Shown here piece after piece: positions 47,007-55,690 of a DNA stretch of 64,000 nucleotides. Made by a program: the position numbers and the translations under genes. The stretch is from Zoogloea sp041917255 (GTDB lineage Bacteria; Pseudomonadota; Gammaproteobacteria; Burkholderiales; Rhodocyclaceae). The stretch is from the NCBI GenBank assembly GCA_041917255.1, contig JAYRYA010000020.1:1-64000 (forward strand), read 5' to 3'. The notes under the pieces were generated by a model. The model made no database searches, had not been told where the DNA came from, and saw only the letters and a list, made by a program, of their open reading frames with translations. Numbering within the stretch: the first letter of the stretch is position 1; every line of letters begins with the position of its first letter.

Positions 47007-47288
47007 TCAGGAGAACTTGGCGTCGTTGGCGGCCTGATTCTGGCGGGAGGTCGCGTGCATGACCTCCACCAGCATCTTGACCGCCGCGACGAACAGCAGC
47101 GCGCCACCGATCAGGACGCACGCCCAGGCGTGCGTCGCGCTGGCCGGAAAGCCTGGCAGGATCGAGGCGCGCCCTTCCATCAGCCAGGCGGCGCCGATGG
47201 CGAGGATCAGCACGCCGACGAGGTCGAGCAGCGCCCAGCCCCAGAAGGCCAGGGTGAGGCGCGGAAGCGGAGAACGGTTGGCTTGCAT
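47007..47288 (-). CDS. Small two-helix membrane protein, hypothetical
   Basis: The 93-residue protein has two membrane helices (about 12-36, LAFWGWALLDLVGVLILAIG, and 53-75, WACVLIGGALLFVAAVKMLV) joined by a short loop with ILPGFPASA. Both ends should be cytoplasmic. No family recognised. It lies between metG and sulP on the same strand; 205 bases to sulP contain no gene I support. Confidence 0.7.
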   Translation of the reverse strand: MQANRSPLPRLTLAFWGWALLDLVGVLILAIGAAWLMEGRASILPGFPASATHAWACVLIGGALLFVAAVKMLVEVMHATSRQNQAANDAKFS

Positions 47289-47338
47289 GGATTCAAAAAT
47301 TTAGAAGCGCTGGCTGACAGGCGGCTTACGTCGGGCTG

Positions 47339-49492
47339 TCACTTGACCCGCATGCCGGGCTGGGCGCCAGCGTCGGGGGACAGGATGAACAGGCCCGGGT
47401 TGTCGCCGGTGGTGTCGGAGGCGGCCAGCACCATGCCTTCGGACATGCCGAACTTCATCTTGCGCGGGGCAAGGTTGGCGACCATCACCGTGAGGCGGCC
47501 GACCAGGGTGGCCGGGTCGTAGGCGCTCTTGATGCCGGCAAACACCTGGCGCGGCTTCTCTTCGCCGATGTCGAGTTGAAGGCGCAGCAGCTTGGCGGCG
47601 CCTTCGACGTGCTCGGCGGAGACGATCTTCGCGATGCGCAGGTCGACCTTGCCGAAGTCGTCGATGGAGATGAAGGGCTCGAACGCGTCGGCGCTGGCGG
47701 CTTCGGTGGCGGCGGCGTGGGCCTGGTGCTGGGCGTGGCGCTGCTCGGAGTGCTTGGCCTTGGCCTCGGCGGCCGGCTTGGTGTCGGCGGCCGGGGCGAG
47801 GGATTCGCGGTTGGCTTCGAGCAGGGCGTCCACCTGCTTGCGCTCGATGCGGGTCATGAGGTGGCTGTAGGGCTTGATGGTGTGGCCGGCGGGGAGCGGG
47901 GCGAGCAGATTGCTCCAGGAGAGCGCTTCGACGTTGAGGAAGGCTTCGACCTGGCCGGCGAGCGTCGGCAGCACGGGCTTGAGCAGGCCGGTGAGCGCCT
48001 TGAATATGTTGATGGCGGTGGAGCACACCACATGCAGGCGGGCGTCCTGGCCGTCCTGCTTGGCGAGCTCCCACGGCTTGTTGTCGTTGACGTAGCCGTT
48101 GGCCAGATCGGCGAACTCCATGATCTTGCGCAGGGCGCGGCTGTAGTCGCGGGTTTCGAAGGCGGCGGTGACTTCGTCGATGTTCCAGTCGAGGCCAAAG
48201 GCCGGGTCGTGGGCGGCGAGCTTGCCGTCAAACCGCTTGGCGATGAAGCCGGCGCAGCGGCTGGCGATATTGACGAACTTGCCGACGAGATCGGAATTGA
48301 CCTTGGCGATCATGTCGTCAAGGTTGAGATCCACGTCTTCCATCGTGCCGTTGGACTTGCCGGCGAAGTAGTAGCGCAGCCACTCGGGGTTGAGCTTCTG
48401 TTCGGTGTAGCTGCGGGCGGTGATGAAGGTGCCGCGGCTCTTGCTCATCTTGGCGCCATCGACGGTGAGGAAGCCATTCACGCACAGCTGGGTGGGCGTG
48501 CGGTAGCCCGCAAAGTGCAGCATCGCCGGCCAGAAGAGCGCGTGGAAGTACAGGATGTCCTTGCCGATGAAGTGGATCATCTCGGTGCCGGTGGCAGCAG
48601 CCGGGCCGGCTTCGGTGAAGGCGGCCACGTCGATGTCGGCGTTGCGGGCGGCGAGATTCTTGAAGCTGGCGAAGTAGCCGATCGGCGCGTCCAGCCACAC
48701 GTAGAAGTACTTGCCCGGCGCGCCGGGGATCTCGAAGCCGAAGTAGGGTGCATCGCGGGAGATGTCCCAGTCGGAGAGCTTGTTCTCGCCGGCTTCGCCG
48801 AGCCATTCCTTCATCTTGTTGGCGGCTTCGGACTGCAGACGGCGCGCGCCGTCTGGCGTGGTGCCCTGGGTCCAGTCGCGCAGGAACTCGACGGCCTTCG
48901 GGTCGGAGAGACGGAAGAAGTAGTGCTCGGAGGTCTTCAGCACCGGCTTGGCGCCGGAGACGGCGGAGTACGGGTTTTTAAGCTCGGTGGGCGCGTAGGC
49001 CGCGCCGCAGGCCTCACAGTTGTCTCCGTATTGATCGGCCGCGCCGCACTTGGGGCACTCGCCCTTGATGAAGCGGTCCGGCAGGAACATCTCCTTCACC
49101 GGGTCGTAGAACTGCTCGATGGCGCGGGTGTCGATGAGCCTGGCGCCGTCGCGCAGGCGGGTGTAGATGTCTTCCGCGTACCAGCGGTTTTCGTCGCTGT
49201 GGGTGGAATGGTAGTTATCGAAGGCCACGCCGAAATCGCGGAAATCACGGCTGTGCTCGCCATGCACGCGGTTGATGAGCTGCTCGGGGGTGAGGCCTTC
49301 CTTCTCGGCGCGCAGCATGACCGGCGTGCCGTGGGTGTCGTCCGCGCAGACGTAATGCACCGTGTTGCCACGCATGCGCTGGTAGCGCACCCAGATGTCG
49401 GCCTGGATGTAGCCCACCAGATGGCCAAGGTGGATGTCGCCATTGGCGTAGGGCAGGGCGTTGGTGACGAGGATCTTGCGCGGGGGGGTCAT
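47339..49492 (-). CDS. metG: Methionyl-tRNA synthetase
   Basis: The 717-residue class I synthetase charges tRNA-Met. ALPYANGDIHLGHLVG carries the HIGH-type motif at about 21-24, and the zinc knuckle is CPKCGAADQYGDNCEACG near 147-164. KMSKSRGTF is the second signature, and a C-terminal EMAP-II-like tRNA-binding domain runs from about 610 (DLRIAKIVSAEHVEGAAKLL). The ATG at 49492 gives the canonical MTPPRKILVTNALPYA start. It is divergent from apbC. Confidence 0.97.
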   Translation of the reverse strand: MTPPRKILVTNALPYANGDIHLGHLVGYIQADIWVRYQRMRGNTVHYVCADDTHGTPVMLRAEKEGLTPEQLINRVHGEHSRDFRDFGVAFDNYHSTHSDENRWYAEDIYTRLRDGARLIDTRAIEQFYDPVKEMFLPDRFIKGECPKCGAADQYGDNCEACGAAYAPTELKNPYSAVSGAKPVLKTSEHYFFRLSDPKAVEFLRDWTQGTTPDGARRLQSEAANKMKEWLGEAGENKLSDWDISRDAPYFGFEIPGAPGKYFYVWLDAPIGYFASFKNLAARNADIDVAAFTEAGPAAATGTEMIHFIGKDILYFHALFWPAMLHFAGYRTPTQLCVNGFLTVDGAKMSKSRGTFITARSYTEQKLNPEWLRYYFAGKSNGTMEDVDLNLDDMIAKVNSDLVGKFVNIASRCAGFIAKRFDGKLAAHDPAFGLDWNIDEVTAAFETRDYSRALRKIMEFADLANGYVNDNKPWELAKQDGQDARLHVVCSTAINIFKALTGLLKPVLPTLAGQVEAFLNVEALSWSNLLAPLPAGHTIKPYSHLMTRIERKQVDALLEANRESLAPAADTKPAAEAKAKHSEQRHAQHQAHAAATEAASADAFEPFISIDDFGKVDLRIAKIVSAEHVEGAAKLLRLQLDIGEEKPRQVFAGIKSAYDPATLVGRLTVMVANLAPRKMKFGMSEGMVLAASDTTGDNPGLFILSPDAGAQPGMRVK

Positions 49493-49610
49493 GGGCGGGC
49501 CTGAAACATATTTGTTGTGAACCCCGCATTTTAGCAAAGGCGGCGGCGCCACGGCCGGCTCTGCGGCGTCGGCGGCAAGACAGGTCGATGCCCTTACCGC
49601 GGCGCAGGGT

Positions 49611-49640
49611 TTCACGTAAACTCAGGTAGTGGAGTAAATT
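49611..49640 (+). promoter_or_regulatory. Candidate apbC promoter
   Basis: TTCACG (49611-49616), 18 bases and TAAATT (49635-49640) each match consensus at four of six positions. The -10 box lies inside the IscR-like palindrome, so a bound regulator would block it. Confidence 0.4.
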
Positions 49641-49650
49641 ACTCGGGTTT
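49626..49650. promoter_or_regulatory. Candidate IscR type 1-like operator upstream of apbC
   Basis: The perfect palindrome GAGTAA-A-TTACTC (49632-49644) lies in a 25-base window that, by my count, matches the E. coli IscR type 1 consensus (as I recall it) at 20 of 25 positions. The gene 79 bases downstream encodes an iron-sulfur cluster carrier, a sensible IscR target. Binding by another Rrf2 regulator is equally possible. Confidence 0.5.
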
Positions 49651-49728
49651 GGGTGCGCCGTCTCGCGCCTTTCCTGCTTTCATCGCACCATGTTCTCCTT
49701 TTTTCGCCGCTCGCCGGCCCCTGACACC

Positions 49729-50820
49729 ATGAGCCTCACCGATCAAAGCGTCCTCGACAGCCTCCGGCAATATGCCGACCCCAACACCGGCAAGGATTAC
49801 GTCTCGAGCCGTGCCGTGAAGAATCTGCGCGTCAGCGGAGCCGACGTGTCCTTCGACATCGAGCTGGGCTACCCGGCCCAAACCCAGATCGACACGATCC
49901 GCCAGGCGGTGATCGCCCAGGTTAAATCCGTTCCGGGCGTGGGCAACGTGAGCGCCAATGTGTTCAGCAAGATCGTCGCCCACGCGGTGCAGCAGGGTGT
50001 GAAGCTGCTGCCCGGCGTGAAGAACATCATCGCGGTGGCGTCCGGCAAGGGCGGCGTGGGCAAGAGCACCACGGCGGTCAATCTGGCCCTGGCGCTGGTG
50101 GCCGAAGGCGCCAAGGTGGGCATGCTCGACGCCGACATCTATGGTCCGTCGCAGCCCCAGATGCTCGGCATCGGCGGCGAGCGCCCCGAAAGCCACGACG
50201 GCAAGACGATGGAGCCCCTGGAGGCCCACGGCCTGCAGGTGATGTCCATCGGTTTCCTGGTGGATGTGGAGACGCCGATGGTGTGGCGCGGCCCGATGGC
50301 CACCCAGGCGCTCAACCAGTTGCTGAAGGAAACCAACTGGCGCGATCTGGACTACCTCGTGATCGACATGCCGCCGGGCACCGGCGACATCCAGCTGACG
50401 CTCTCCCAGAGCGTGCCGGTGACCGGTGCGGTAATCGTCACGACGCCCCAGGATATCGCCTTGCTCGACGCCCGCAAGGGCCTCAAGATGTTCGAGAAGG
50501 TCGGCGTGCCCATCATCGGCATCGTGGAAAACATGAGCATCCACATCTGCTCGAAGTGCGGGCACGAGGAGCACATCTTCGGTGCCGGTGGTGGCGAGAC
50601 GATGGGCAAGGATTACGGCGTGCCTTTCCTGGGCGCGCTGCCGCTGGACATCCAGATCCGCCAGGAAGTGGACAGCGGCGTGCCGACCGTGGTGGCCGAT
50701 CCGAATGGCCGGGTGGCCGAAATCTACAAGGGCATCGCCCGCAAGGTGGCCATCACCATCGCCGAACGGGCGAAGGACATGAGCCACAAGTTCCCGAACA
50801 TCGTGGTGCAGAACACATGA
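49729..50820 (+). CDS. apbC: Iron-sulfur cluster carrier ApbC (Mrp)
   Basis: The 363-residue P-loop ATPase binds and transfers iron-sulfur clusters. An N-terminal MIP18-like domain (about 1-90) precedes the deviant Walker A motif SGKGGVGKST near 107-116, and the cluster-binding CxxC appears as ICSKCGHEE near 270. An in-frame ATG at 49690 would add 13 residues (MFSFFRRSPAPDT) unlike the family; neither start has a clear ribosome site. Its stop overlaps the next gene (ATGA). Divergent from metG. Confidence 0.93.
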   Translation: MSLTDQSVLDSLRQYADPNTGKDYVSSRAVKNLRVSGADVSFDIELGYPAQTQIDTIRQAVIAQVKSVPGVGNVSANVFSKIVAHAVQQGVKLLPGVKNIIAVASGKGGVGKSTTAVNLALALVAEGAKVGMLDADIYGPSQPQMLGIGGERPESHDGKTMEPLEAHGLQVMSIGFLVDVETPMVWRGPMATQALNQLLKETNWRDLDYLVIDMPPGTGDIQLTLSQSVPVTGAVIVTTPQDIALLDARKGLKMFEKVGVPIIGIVENMSIHICSKCGHEEHIFGAGGGETMGKDYGVPFLGALPLDIQIRQEVDSGVPTVVADPNGRVAEIYKGIARKVAITIAERAKDMSHKFPNIVVQNT

Positions 50821-51005
50821 ACAAGCTGGTCCGTCTGATTTCCGCCGGCGTCCTCGCCGCTTCCACCCTGGGCCTGTCCGGCTGTGTCGTCGGCACGGTG
50901 GTCGGTACCGCCGTGGATGTGGGCGTCGAGGTGGTGAAGGTGCCGTTCAAGGTTGGCAAGGGCATCTACGACGTGGTGAAGGACGACGAGCCGGCGGCCA
51001 AATAA
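50817..51005 (+). CDS. Small predicted lipoprotein
   Basis: The 62-residue product has a lipoprotein signal peptide with the lipobox LSGC at residues 20-23, then GTVVGTAVDVGVEVVKVPFKVGKGIYDVVKDD, a glycine/valine-rich amphipathic stretch, and an acidic end. It resembles short lipoproteins of the NF038104 kind, whose role is unknown. Translational coupling to apbC by ATGA is clear. Retention at the inner or outer membrane is undecided. Confidence 0.8.
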   Translation: MNKLVRLISAGVLAASTLGLSGCVVGTVVGTAVDVGVEVVKVPFKVGKGIYDVVKDDEPAAK

Positions 51006-51131
51006 GCCTTTTGTCCGACAGATTGACCAGGATTTCGGCGTGACAGCGGTCGCTCGGTCGCCGTCACGCATTTGGCCGAAATTTCGTGCGCGTGGATGTA
51101 GAATGCGCACTTTTGTGCAGGGGCTGCCAGC

Positions 51132-51701
51132 GTGAGCATCAAGTCGGACAAGTGGATTCGCCGCATGGCGGAAGGCGATGCGAAGATGATCGAACCCTTT
51201 GCCCCCGAACTGGTGCGCCAGAACGAAGGTGGCAAGATCGTCTCCTACGGCACCTCGAGCTACGGCTACGACGTGCGCGTGGCCAACGAATTCAAGATCT
51301 TCACCAACATCAACTCCACGATCGTCGATCCGAAAAACTTCGACGAGCGCAACTTCGTGGATTTCACCGGTGACGTGTGCATCATCCCGCCGAACTCCTT
51401 CGCGCTGGCCCGCACGGTCGAGTACTTCCGCATCCCGCGCAGCGTGCTCACGGTGTGCCTTGGCAAATCCACCTACGCGCGTTGCGGGATCATCGTCAAT
51501 GTGACGCCGCTCGAGCCGGAGTGGGAAGGCCACGTGACACTGGAGTTCTCCAACACCACGCCGCTGCCGGCCAAGATCTACGCCAACGAAGGCGTCGCGC
51601 AGATGCTGTTCTTCGAGTCCGATGAAATCTGCGCCACCTCTTACAAGGATCGTGGTGGTAAATATCTGGGTCAGACCGGCGTGACCCTGCCGAAAATCTG
51701 A
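51132..51701 (+). CDS. dcd: dCTP deaminase
   Basis: The 189-residue homotrimeric enzyme deaminates dCTP to dUTP, feeding the dUTPase-thymidylate synthase route. Key segments are GTSSYGYDVRVANEFKIF, KSTYARCGI, the catalytic glutamate in GHVTLEFSNTTPLPAKIYANEG, and AQMLFFESDE. It starts at GTG; TAGAAT at 51099-51104 is a likely -10 box. Together with dut and thyA, the window encodes three steps of dTMP supply, though in separate transcripts. Confidence 0.96.
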   Translation: MSIKSDKWIRRMAEGDAKMIEPFAPELVRQNEGGKIVSYGTSSYGYDVRVANEFKIFTNINSTIVDPKNFDERNFVDFTGDVCIIPPNSFALARTVEYFRIPRSVLTVCLGKSTYARCGIIVNVTPLEPEWEGHVTLEFSNTTPLPAKIYANEGVAQMLFFESDEICATSYKDRGGKYLGQTGVTLPKI

Positions 51702-51814
51702 AATACTTGGCAACTACACTTTGAACATCGGGCGGACCATGCGCAGGCACGCGGGTCCGCCCAAAACTTTTTGTTGATCTGCCCGAACTCAAACCGGGCA
51801 CCGAGGAGTCGAGC

Positions 51815-54058
51815 ATGCGCTTCAATTTTCCGGTCATCGTCATCGACGAAGACTTCCGTTCGGAAAACACGTCCGGGCTGGGCATCCGCGCCCTGGCGGA
51901 AGCCATCGAGAAGGAAGGCCTGCAGGTGCTGGGCGTGACCAGCTACGGCGACATGTCGTCCTTTGCCCAGCAGCAGAGCCGCGGCTCGGCCTTCATCCTG
52001 TCGATTGACGACGAAGAGTTTTCCTCGCCCGAGGCGGCCGAAAAGGCCATCGCCGATCTGCGCGCCTTCGTGAGCGAGATCCGGATGCGCAACGCCGACA
52101 TCCCGATCTTCCTGCACGGCGAGACGCGCACCTCGCGCCACATCCCCAACGACGTGCTGCGCGAACTCCACGGATTCATCCACATGTACGAGGACACGCC
52201 GGAGTTCATCGCCCGCAACGTGGTGCGCGAGGCCAAGGCCTACCTCGAATCCCTGCCGCCGCCGTTCTTCCGGGCGCTCACGCATTACGCGTCGGACGGC
52301 TCTTACTCCTGGCACTGCCCCGGCCACTCCGGCGGCGTGGCCTTCCTCAAGAGCCCGGTCGGCCAGATGTTCCACCAGTTCTTCGGCGAGAACATGCTGC
52401 GCGCCGACGTGTGCAACGCGGTCGAAGAACTCGGCCAGTTGCTCGACCACACCGGCCCGGTGGCGGCCTCCGAGCGCAACGCCGCGCGCATCTTCAACTG
52501 CGATCACCTGTACTTCGTCACCAACGGCACCTCCACGTCCAACAAGATCGTCTGGCACTCCACCGTGGCGCCGGGCGACATCGTGGTGGTGGACCGCAAC
52601 TGCCACAAGTCGGTGCTCCACGCGATCATGATGACCGGCGCGATCCCGGTCTTCCTGATGCCGACCCGCAACAACTTCGGCATCATCGGCCCGATCCCGC
52701 GCTCCGAGTTCGACTGGGCAAGCATCCAGCGAAAGATCGACGCCAACCCCTTCATTGCCGACAAGACCGCCAAGCCACGGGTGCTCACCATCACCCAGTC
52801 CACCTACGACGGCGTGCTCTACAACGTCGAGGCCATCAAGGACGAGCTGGACGGCAAGATCGATACCCTGCACTTCGACGAGGCCTGGCTGCCTCACGCG
52901 GCCTTTCACGATTTCTACGGCGACTACCACGCCATTGGCGCCGACCGACCTCGCTGCAAGGAGTCGATGATCTTCTCGACCCAATCGACCCACAAGCTGC
53001 TGGCGGGCCTGTCGCAGGCATCCCAGATCCTCGTACAGGATGCCGAGAACAGCCATCTCGACCGGGACGTGTTCAACGAGGCCTACCTCATGCACACCTC
53101 CACCAGCCCTCAGTACGCGATCATCGCATCCTGCGATGTGGCCGCCGCGATGATGGAAGAGCCGGGCGGTACCGCGCTGGTCGAGGAGTCCATCGCCGAA
53201 GCCCTCGACTTCCGCCGCGCCATGCGCAAGGTGGATGAGGAGTGGGGTGCCGACTGGTGGTTCAAGGTGTGGGGTCCGGACGATCTGTCGGAAGAGGGCA
53301 TCGAAGAGCGCGAAGCCTGGATGCTCAACCCGGGCGACCGCTGGCACGGCTTCGGCAAGCTGGCCGAAGGCTTCAACATGCTCGACCCGATCAAGGCGAC
53401 GATCATCACCCCGGGCCTGGACGTGGACGGCGAGTTCGCCGAGCGCGGCATCCCGGCGGCCATCGTCACCAAGTATCTGGCTGAGCACGGCGTGATCGTC
53501 GAGAAGTGCGGCCTTTACTCCTTCTTCATTATGTTCACCATCGGCATCACCAAGGGCCGCTGGAACAGCATGGTGACTGAACTCCAGCAGTTCAAGGACG
53601 ACTACGACAAGAACCAGCCCCTCTGGAAGGTGCTGCCCGAATTCGTCCAGAAGAACCCGCGCTACGAGCGTGTCGGCCTGCGCGACCTGTGCCGCGACAT
53701 CCACGCGGTGTACCGCGCCAACGACGTGGCCCGCCTGACCACCGAGATGTACCTTTCGGACATGATCCCGGCCATGAAGCCGGCCGACGCCTTCGCCAAG
53801 ATGGCCCACCGCAAGATCGAGCGCGTCGCCATCGACGAACTCGAAGGCCGCGTCACCAGTGTGCTGCTCACGCCGTATCCGCCGGGCATCCCGCTGCTGA
53901 TCCCGGGTGAGCGCTTCAACAAGACGGTGGTGCGCTACCTGCAGTTCGCCCGTGAGGTCACCGAACGCTTCCCGGGTGTCGAGACCGACGTGCATGGCCT
54001 CGTGAAGGACGTGAAGGACGGCCGCATCCACTACTACGTGGATTGCGTGCGGGATTGA
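51815..54058 (+). CDS. PLP-dependent arginine/lysine/ornithine decarboxylase
   Basis: The 747-residue protein is a fold-I basic amino acid decarboxylase of the AdiA/LdcC/SpeC group. It has the N-terminal wing domain (VIVIDEDFRSENTSG), the cofactor domain with THYASDGSYSWHCPGHSGG and FDEAWLPHAAFH, and the Schiff-base lysine in STHKLLAGLSQAS near residue 392. Length is closest to arginine and lysine decarboxylases. The substrate is not certain; arginine (agmatine and polyamine supply) is my first guess. It ends at a strong bidirectional terminator. Confidence 0.9.
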   Translation: MRFNFPVIVIDEDFRSENTSGLGIRALAEAIEKEGLQVLGVTSYGDMSSFAQQQSRGSAFILSIDDEEFSSPEAAEKAIADLRAFVSEIRMRNADIPIFLHGETRTSRHIPNDVLRELHGFIHMYEDTPEFIARNVVREAKAYLESLPPPFFRALTHYASDGSYSWHCPGHSGGVAFLKSPVGQMFHQFFGENMLRADVCNAVEELGQLLDHTGPVAASERNAARIFNCDHLYFVTNGTSTSNKIVWHSTVAPGDIVVVDRNCHKSVLHAIMMTGAIPVFLMPTRNNFGIIGPIPRSEFDWASIQRKIDANPFIADKTAKPRVLTITQSTYDGVLYNVEAIKDELDGKIDTLHFDEAWLPHAAFHDFYGDYHAIGADRPRCKESMIFSTQSTHKLLAGLSQASQILVQDAENSHLDRDVFNEAYLMHTSTSPQYAIIASCDVAAAMMEEPGGTALVEESIAEALDFRRAMRKVDEEWGADWWFKVWGPDDLSEEGIEEREAWMLNPGDRWHGFGKLAEGFNMLDPIKATIITPGLDVDGEFAERGIPAAIVTKYLAEHGVIVEKCGLYSFFIMFTIGITKGRWNSMVTELQQFKDDYDKNQPLWKVLPEFVQKNPRYERVGLRDLCRDIHAVYRANDVARLTTEMYLSDMIPAMKPADAFAKMAHRKIERVAIDELEGRVTSVLLTPYPPGIPLLIPGERFNKTVVRYLQFAREVTERFPGVETDVHGLVKDVKDGRIHYYVDCVRD

Positions 54059-54080
54059 TCGTCCTCGCTGTTCCAAAACA

Positions 54081-54107
54081 AAAACGCCGCGAGATTCGCG
54101 GCGTTTT
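54081..54107. terminator. Bidirectional terminator between decarboxylase and folA
   Basis: A perfect 12-base stem (54081-54092 with 54096-54107), three-base loop and A/T runs on both sides serve the two convergent genes. Confidence 0.9.
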
Positions 54108-54131
54108 TGCTGGGCCCGGTCTGCGCAGGAT

Positions 54132-54710
54132 TTATCTACGTTCGTGGGTCACGAACGCAAACTTAAGGCCCGAAGCGGCGACCTGGGCATTGCGATGCAC
54201 CTCGCACCAATCGTCCTTGGGATACTCGGGGAAGTGGGCATCGCCGGCGAAATCCGCATCGATCTCGGTGAGGTAGAGCCGGTCAGCCATCGGCAAGGCC
54301 TGACGGTAGAGGTCTGCGCCGCCCATCACGAAAACGATGTCGGTGTTGCCGGCAGCACTCAGCGCGTCGGGCAGGCTGCCCACCACGGTGGCGCCCTGCG
54401 CGTCGTAGCCGGCGTTACGGCTCACCACGATGTTCAGCCGCCCGGGGAGGGGGCGGAAGGCGTCGGGCAGCGACTCCCAGGTCTTGCGACCCATGATGAC
54501 CGGCTTGCCGCGGGTGGTCTCCCGGAAGAACTTCATGTCTTCCGGCAGGTGCCAGGGCATGCGGTTGTCGATGCCGATCACGCGGTCACGGGCGTGGGCT
54601 GCGATCAGTGCCAGGATGGGTTTGCTCGGGGGGCGAGCCTCATGCCGCTGCGCGGCATCCTCCCCAGGGGAGTCAGCACTTCCTTCGGCCGGCCGGCTGG
54701 ACGTGCTCAT
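54132..54710 (-). CDS. folA: Dihydrofolate reductase with N-terminal extension
   Basis: The 192-residue enzyme reduces dihydrofolate with NADPH. The family core starts at about residue 31 with ILALIAAHARDRVIGIDN and contains MPWHLPEDMKFFRETT, VIMGRKTWESLP and VMGGADLYRQALP. About 30 residues precede it (MSTSSRPAEGSADSPGEDAA onward), a disordered-looking polar extension absent from usual DHFRs of about 160 residues. No alternative start lies closer to the core. Its start overlaps the thyA stop (ATGA), and the two form one operon. Confidence 0.94.
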   Translation of the reverse strand: MSTSSRPAEGSADSPGEDAAQRHEARPPSKPILALIAAHARDRVIGIDNRMPWHLPEDMKFFRETTRGKPVIMGRKTWESLPDAFRPLPGRLNIVVSRNAGYDAQGATVVGSLPDALSAAGNTDIVFVMGGADLYRQALPMADRLYLTEIDADFAGDAHFPEYPKDDWCEVHRNAQVAASGLKFAFVTHERR

Positions 54711-55501
54711 ACGGCCACCGGTGCGGAGATGTGGGGATGCGGGTCGTAGCCTTCGAGGGTGAAGTCGTCGATGGTGAAGGCGAAGATGTCCTTCACGTCC
54801 GGGTTGATGCGCATCGTTGGCAGGGCGCGGGGCTCGCGGGAGAGCTGGAGCCGGGTCTGTTCCAGGTGATTCACATAGAGGTGACAGTCGCCGCCGGTCC
54901 ATACGAAATCGCCCAGCTCGTAGCCGCACACCTGGGCCACCATCATCGTGAGGAGGGCGTAGCTGGCGATGTTGAAGGGGACACCCAGGAAGATGTCGGC
55001 GCTGCGCTGGTAGAGCTGGCAGCTCAGCTTGCCGCCAGCCACGTAGAACTGGAACAGCGCATGGCAGGGCGGCAGGGCCATGCCCTCGATTTCGCCAGGA
55101 TTCCAGGCCGACACGATGTGGCGGCGGGAGTCCGGATTCTTCTTGAGTGCCTCGATGAGCTGGCTGATCTGGTCGATACTGCGGCCATCGGCGGTTTCCC
55201 AGCGGCGCCACTGCTTGCCATACACCGGGCCGAGTTCGCCGTTCTCGTCGGCCCACTCGTCCCAGATCGAGACCTTGTTGTCTTTCAGGTACTTGATGTT
55301 GGTGTCGCCGCGCAGGAACCACAGCAGCTCGTGGATGATCGAGCGGGTGTGGAGCTTTTTGGTGGTGAGCAGCGGAAAGCCTTCCGAAAGATCAAAGCGC
55401 ATCTGCCAGCCAAAGACCGAGAGGGTGCCAGTGCCGGTGCGGTCATCCTTGCGGTGTCCGCGTTCCGCTACGTGGCGCATGAGTTCGAGGTACTGGCGCA
55501 T
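54707..55501 (-). CDS. thyA: Thymidylate synthase
   Basis: The 264-residue enzyme methylates dUMP to dTMP using methylene-tetrahydrofolate, producing the dihydrofolate that FolA recycles. It has the same length as E. coli ThyA and the nucleophile Cys146 in ALPPCHALFQFYV. Other landmarks are GWQMRFDLSEGFPLLTTKK and CQLYQRSADIFLGVPFNIA. It heads the thyA-folA operon. Confidence 0.98.
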   Translation of the reverse strand: MRQYLELMRHVAERGHRKDDRTGTGTLSVFGWQMRFDLSEGFPLLTTKKLHTRSIIHELLWFLRGDTNIKYLKDNKVSIWDEWADENGELGPVYGKQWRRWETADGRSIDQISQLIEALKKNPDSRRHIVSAWNPGEIEGMALPPCHALFQFYVAGGKLSCQLYQRSADIFLGVPFNIASYALLTMMVAQVCGYELGDFVWTGGDCHLYVNHLEQTRLQLSREPRALPTMRINPDVKDIFAFTIDDFTLEGYDPHPHISAPVAV

Positions 55502-55690
55502 GAAGGCAGGTGCCTGAAACGAAAGGCAGGATTTTAGCGGTTAAGGCCGGTCGGCGGTATCGGGGATTTCCGATTCTGGCGCCAGCGCCGGTGTGTTGGC
55601 GAGCGTGACGAAAAACACCTTTGTGCTAACATGGTTGATCGTGAAAAAACGTTTCGGATCATTGGTCCGAAAAGGCGCAGAGACAACCAC

